Assembly (NCBI GenBank): GCA_020425695.1
Contig: JAGQRE010000013.1
Coordinates: 13,421 to 45,754, forward strand
Source of the DNA: Planctomycetota bacterium
GTDB lineage: Bacteria; Planctomycetota; UBA8742; UBA2392
Length of the DNA: 32,334 bases
Reading direction: 5' to 3'
The position numbers and the translations under genes are program-made. Shown piece after piece: positions 30,050 to 32,334 of this stretch (its first letter is position 1; each line of letters opens with the position of its first letter). The notes beneath the pieces are model-generated. The model did not search any database, was not told the DNA's origin, and saw only the letters and a list, made by a program, of their open reading frames with translations.

Positions 30050-32158
30050 ATGAACTGGCTGAAATCAAACTGGAAACGCGTGGCAAAGTGGTCCGGGCTA
30101 GGTGCCGGGTGTGTGGGTATTGCACTGGTCGCGTTTGTCGGCGCGCGCTGGATTGAATCCGGCAGCGAGTACGAAGGCGACCTGCTTTCGCTTGCCCCGA
30201 CTGACGTCTCGCTCGTCATGACCGTAGACGACGTCGGCAACCGCAAGGCAGAACTCGAGCGCTTCCTCGACGACATGATCCAGCAACCCGACTTGCCGCA
30301 ACTTGAACGCTCAAGTCTGTGGCAGGACAGCATCGGCGAGTCCCTCGGCGGTTCTCTTGAGACCTTTCGTGCCGAAAAGTACGAGCAGGGGTTGAAAGAG
30401 GCCCGCAGCAACGCCGATGAACTCGGGCTTGAACTGTTCAAAGACGTTCTCAGCGACAAACTGGTCATCTGTACCGATTCAGGGCCGGAAGATGACGGCA
30501 TGGTCATCCTGACCCGCTTGGCACGCAATGGGCGCTTCAAGTGGCAGTTCCTGGACCTTGCCTCGGGCTTTTTTCCGAAGGGCCCGACGAAGCCAAAGCT
30601 GGACTACAGCCACGGCATTCTGAGCGTGACACCACCCGCCCATCCCGGCGAGCCGGCCCCGCGAACCACTCTCATCGCGCTGCTTGATGATGTGCTGGTT
30701 ATCAGCAACAACTCTCGGCTGATGAACGGCGTGATAGCGAATCACGCGAAAGGCGGCGGGGGCATTGGCGGCGACGAGTTGTACAAACGAACTGTTGAGC
30801 TAGTGGACCCGACTCTGCGTGAGCGCCACGCCACAGGTATCTGGTTGAACCTCGATCGTATGCGCGACCGACTGCCGCCGGAAGAAAACGACCAAGGCGA
30901 GTTGGTCAGTCCGGTGGATGCCTACAACACGCTGCCAACGAGTGTCGTTTCGATCTACCCGGATATCTTCGGCCCAGTCAATCGGATCGTGCAACAGGAC
31001 CTCGACACGCGCCCGTTCGGTGCGGCCTACTACGGGATAGACATCACGGAGCCGTCGGCCGTTACATTTGACCAGTACCTGCTGGTGAACGAAGATCGGG
31101 CAAGCAGCCAGCAGTATGAGTATCTGCGGAAGACGTGGGCCCAGCCGGCTGCCGCACAGACACAGTTGAAGCTCTTGCCGCCCGATACGTTGCTGCAAGT
31201 GAGCTATCGTCAGCCGATCGACATTCTATTCAACGAAGTGTTCGACCAGTCTGCCCGGCAGAGCCTCGTAGGTGACTTTCTGGTTGCCATGAGTTCGCCG
31301 GCCGTCAAAGAGAAACTGCGTGACCCGGCTGAAGAACTGGTGTTCGCTGCGGTGCCCCGCGAGTATGCACCGGATTCGTCGATTCCGCTTTCCGGGACGG
31401 ATCTTCCACTACCCGGGTTCATGATTGCCTTCCGTACGCCCGGCGCAAGCACAACGGTCGCTCGTGCGCTGCTTGAAGAGTACTTGCAAGCCCAGCGGGG
31501 TCGCAGCAGTAAGCCCGGTGAAGCGCCCAAGCCTGGTGTCGTCTCAGTCATTGAGATCGCTGTTGAAGGCAAAAGCGTGTATGGCTTCAGTGACCCACGT
31601 GAGGAAGACAACTTCATTCGTCGTCTAAATCGCAGTATTCGAAGCGCGCTGGTGGGGGACTGGTTGATTTTGACGAACTCTCAGCGTCTTCTGGAATACT
31701 CGCTGCGTGCTGATGCAGGCCAGGTACCGGGATTGGCAGACGCTCCCGGGTCAACCTGGCGCGGGCTCTCACAGACCGGCAACGCAACCATTTACCTCAA
31801 CTTCGACACGTTTGCTGACTACGCCAGTAGCCCCGAACTGTCCAAGGTTCTTCGGGACAACAAGTTCAACCCAACGCTGATTGAAGGGCGTGACCCTCGC
31901 GACATCCGGGAAGATATTGTGCGTGAGCTGGGACTGGACCCAAGCGACACAGCAAACTTGTCCAACCCTCAAGTCGAGACCCGCTACAAGCAGCGCAAGA
32001 TTGCATGGCAGCAGAAATGCGAGATAGAAGGTGCTAGCTACCAGGCCAAGCTGCAGGGCGACATGAACGGGTTGCGCTACTTTCAGGACCTCGCGTTGAC
32101 CACGAAGTTTGCGGACGACCATCTGCACGCGCGTGGGATTCTGCGCACTGGGCGATAG
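30050..32158 (+). CDS. Large membrane-anchored protein of unknown function (DUF3352-like)
   Basis: 702-residue protein with one N-terminal membrane segment (LGAGCVGIALVAFVGARWI, about 17-35) and a large outside domain. The start of that domain, LLSLAPTDVSLVMTVDDVGNRKAELERFLDDM, and repeated blocks such as LDDVLVISNNSRLMNG and GDWLILTNSQRLLEYSL resemble the DUF3352 group of exported proteins (tentative). These two related blocks, about 300 residues apart, suggest an internal duplication. A charged C-terminal stretch ends in RGILRTGR. No catalytic motif is evident. The ATG at 30050 directly precedes the anchor; no strong ribosome site is visible. Confidence 0.7.
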   Translation: MNWLKSNWKRVAKWSGLGAGCVGIALVAFVGARWIESGSEYEGDLLSLAPTDVSLVMTVDDVGNRKAELERFLDDMIQQPDLPQLERSSLWQDSIGESLGGSLETFRAEKYEQGLKEARSNADELGLELFKDVLSDKLVICTDSGPEDDGMVILTRLARNGRFKWQFLDLASGFFPKGPTKPKLDYSHGILSVTPPAHPGEPAPRTTLIALLDDVLVISNNSRLMNGVIANHAKGGGGIGGDELYKRTVELVDPTLRERHATGIWLNLDRMRDRLPPEENDQGELVSPVDAYNTLPTSVVSIYPDIFGPVNRIVQQDLDTRPFGAAYYGIDITEPSAVTFDQYLLVNEDRASSQQYEYLRKTWAQPAAAQTQLKLLPPDTLLQVSYRQPIDILFNEVFDQSARQSLVGDFLVAMSSPAVKEKLRDPAEELVFAAVPREYAPDSSIPLSGTDLPLPGFMIAFRTPGASTTVARALLEEYLQAQRGRSSKPGEAPKPGVVSVIEIAVEGKSVYGFSDPREEDNFIRRLNRSIRSALVGDWLILTNSQRLLEYSLRADAGQVPGLADAPGSTWRGLSQTGNATIYLNFDTFADYASSPELSKVLRDNKFNPTLIEGRDPRDIREDIVRELGLDPSDTANLSNPQVETRYKQRKIAWQQKCEIEGASYQAKLQGDMNGLRYFQDLALTTKFADDHLHARGILRTGR

Positions 32159-32259
32159 GTTCGCCACGCCCGTACTCGTCGAGATGCAGTTGCGTAAATT
32201 CCATGAGCGTTTATGCGCGCTGTGCTAGCATGCGTGGACGAACAGCCCCGGAGGTTTCG

Positions 32260-32334
32260 ATGCGTCGACTAGGAATTCCATTTGCTTTGCTGCTGTTGCT
32301 TGCTGTTGGCGTAAACCGTCCAGTGGTCGCCCAG
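32260..32334 (+). CDS. Start of an exported protein, cut by the window edge
   Basis: 25 codons are visible from an ATG with GGAGG 5 nt upstream. They encode MRRLGIPFALLLLLAVGV followed by NRPVVAQ, a typical Sec signal peptide with a cleavage site after VVA. The rest of the gene lies beyond the window, so no function can be given. Confidence 0.7.
   Translation, partial: MRRLGIPFALLLLLAVGVNRPVVAQ

Overview
The window is about 32 kb of chromosomal DNA from a Gram-negative bacterium of moderately high GC. Outer-membrane biogenesis genes (lolA), several lipoproteins, a beta-barrel protein and a PilB-type ATPase support a double membrane. The gene mix and frequent TTG starts, together with a DksA-type protein carrying a histone-like Lys/Ala-rich tail, would fit a Planctomycetota/PVC-type genome. 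That placement is inference only. No insertion sequences, phage genes or CRISPR arrays were seen.

Left part (1-5.9 kb, all minus strand): a single-domain response regulator; an aromatic amino acid operon encoding a prephenate dehydratase-like protein and a chorismate mutase-DAHP synthase fusion; LolA; a membrane-anchored polysaccharide deacetylase; an RsbW-like degenerate ATPase; and a MobB-like P-loop protein. The aromatic operon is preceded by a promoter, a 23-codon Phe/Tyr-containing leader peptide and an intrinsic terminator. This is the layout of a transcription attenuator.

Middle part (5.9-22.1 kb): a membrane protein, PilB/GspE ATPase, SUKH-domain protein, ElbB-like DJ-1 protein, MoaC and RNase D run on the plus strand. 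They meet a phoU-phoB-phoR operon on the minus strand, which has an 11-bp-periodic Pho-box-like array upstream. MoxR, a lipoprotein, two unknown proteins, a thiolase, tRNA-Phe, a TPR protein and a cyclophilin lipoprotein follow.

Most notable part (22.2-24.6 kb): a Cys-containing MerR-family regulator is followed by a MerR-type promoter (19-bp spacer) and a three-gene operon. The operon encodes an outer-membrane barrel and two lipoproteins with heavy-metal-associated (HMA) domains. One HMA lipoprotein has a normal CxxC. The other has both metal-binding Cys positions replaced by in-frame TGA codons, with a hairpin just downstream, so it is a candidate UxxU selenoprotein. The barrel gene also has an in-frame TGA, inside its signal peptide. 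TGA is an ordinary stop for other genes here (lolA, the MobB-like gene, surE, the barrel gene itself), so a genome-wide code change is unlikely. I infer a metal-sensing, selenium-linked periplasmic metal-capture system. The selenocysteine machinery (selA, selB, selC, selD) is not in the window.

Right part (24.6-32.3 kb): pirin, SurE, a TPR/HExxH peptidase, the histone-tailed DksA-like protein, a Nudix hydrolase, a large membrane-anchored unknown protein, and the first 25 codons of a secreted protein cut by the window edge.
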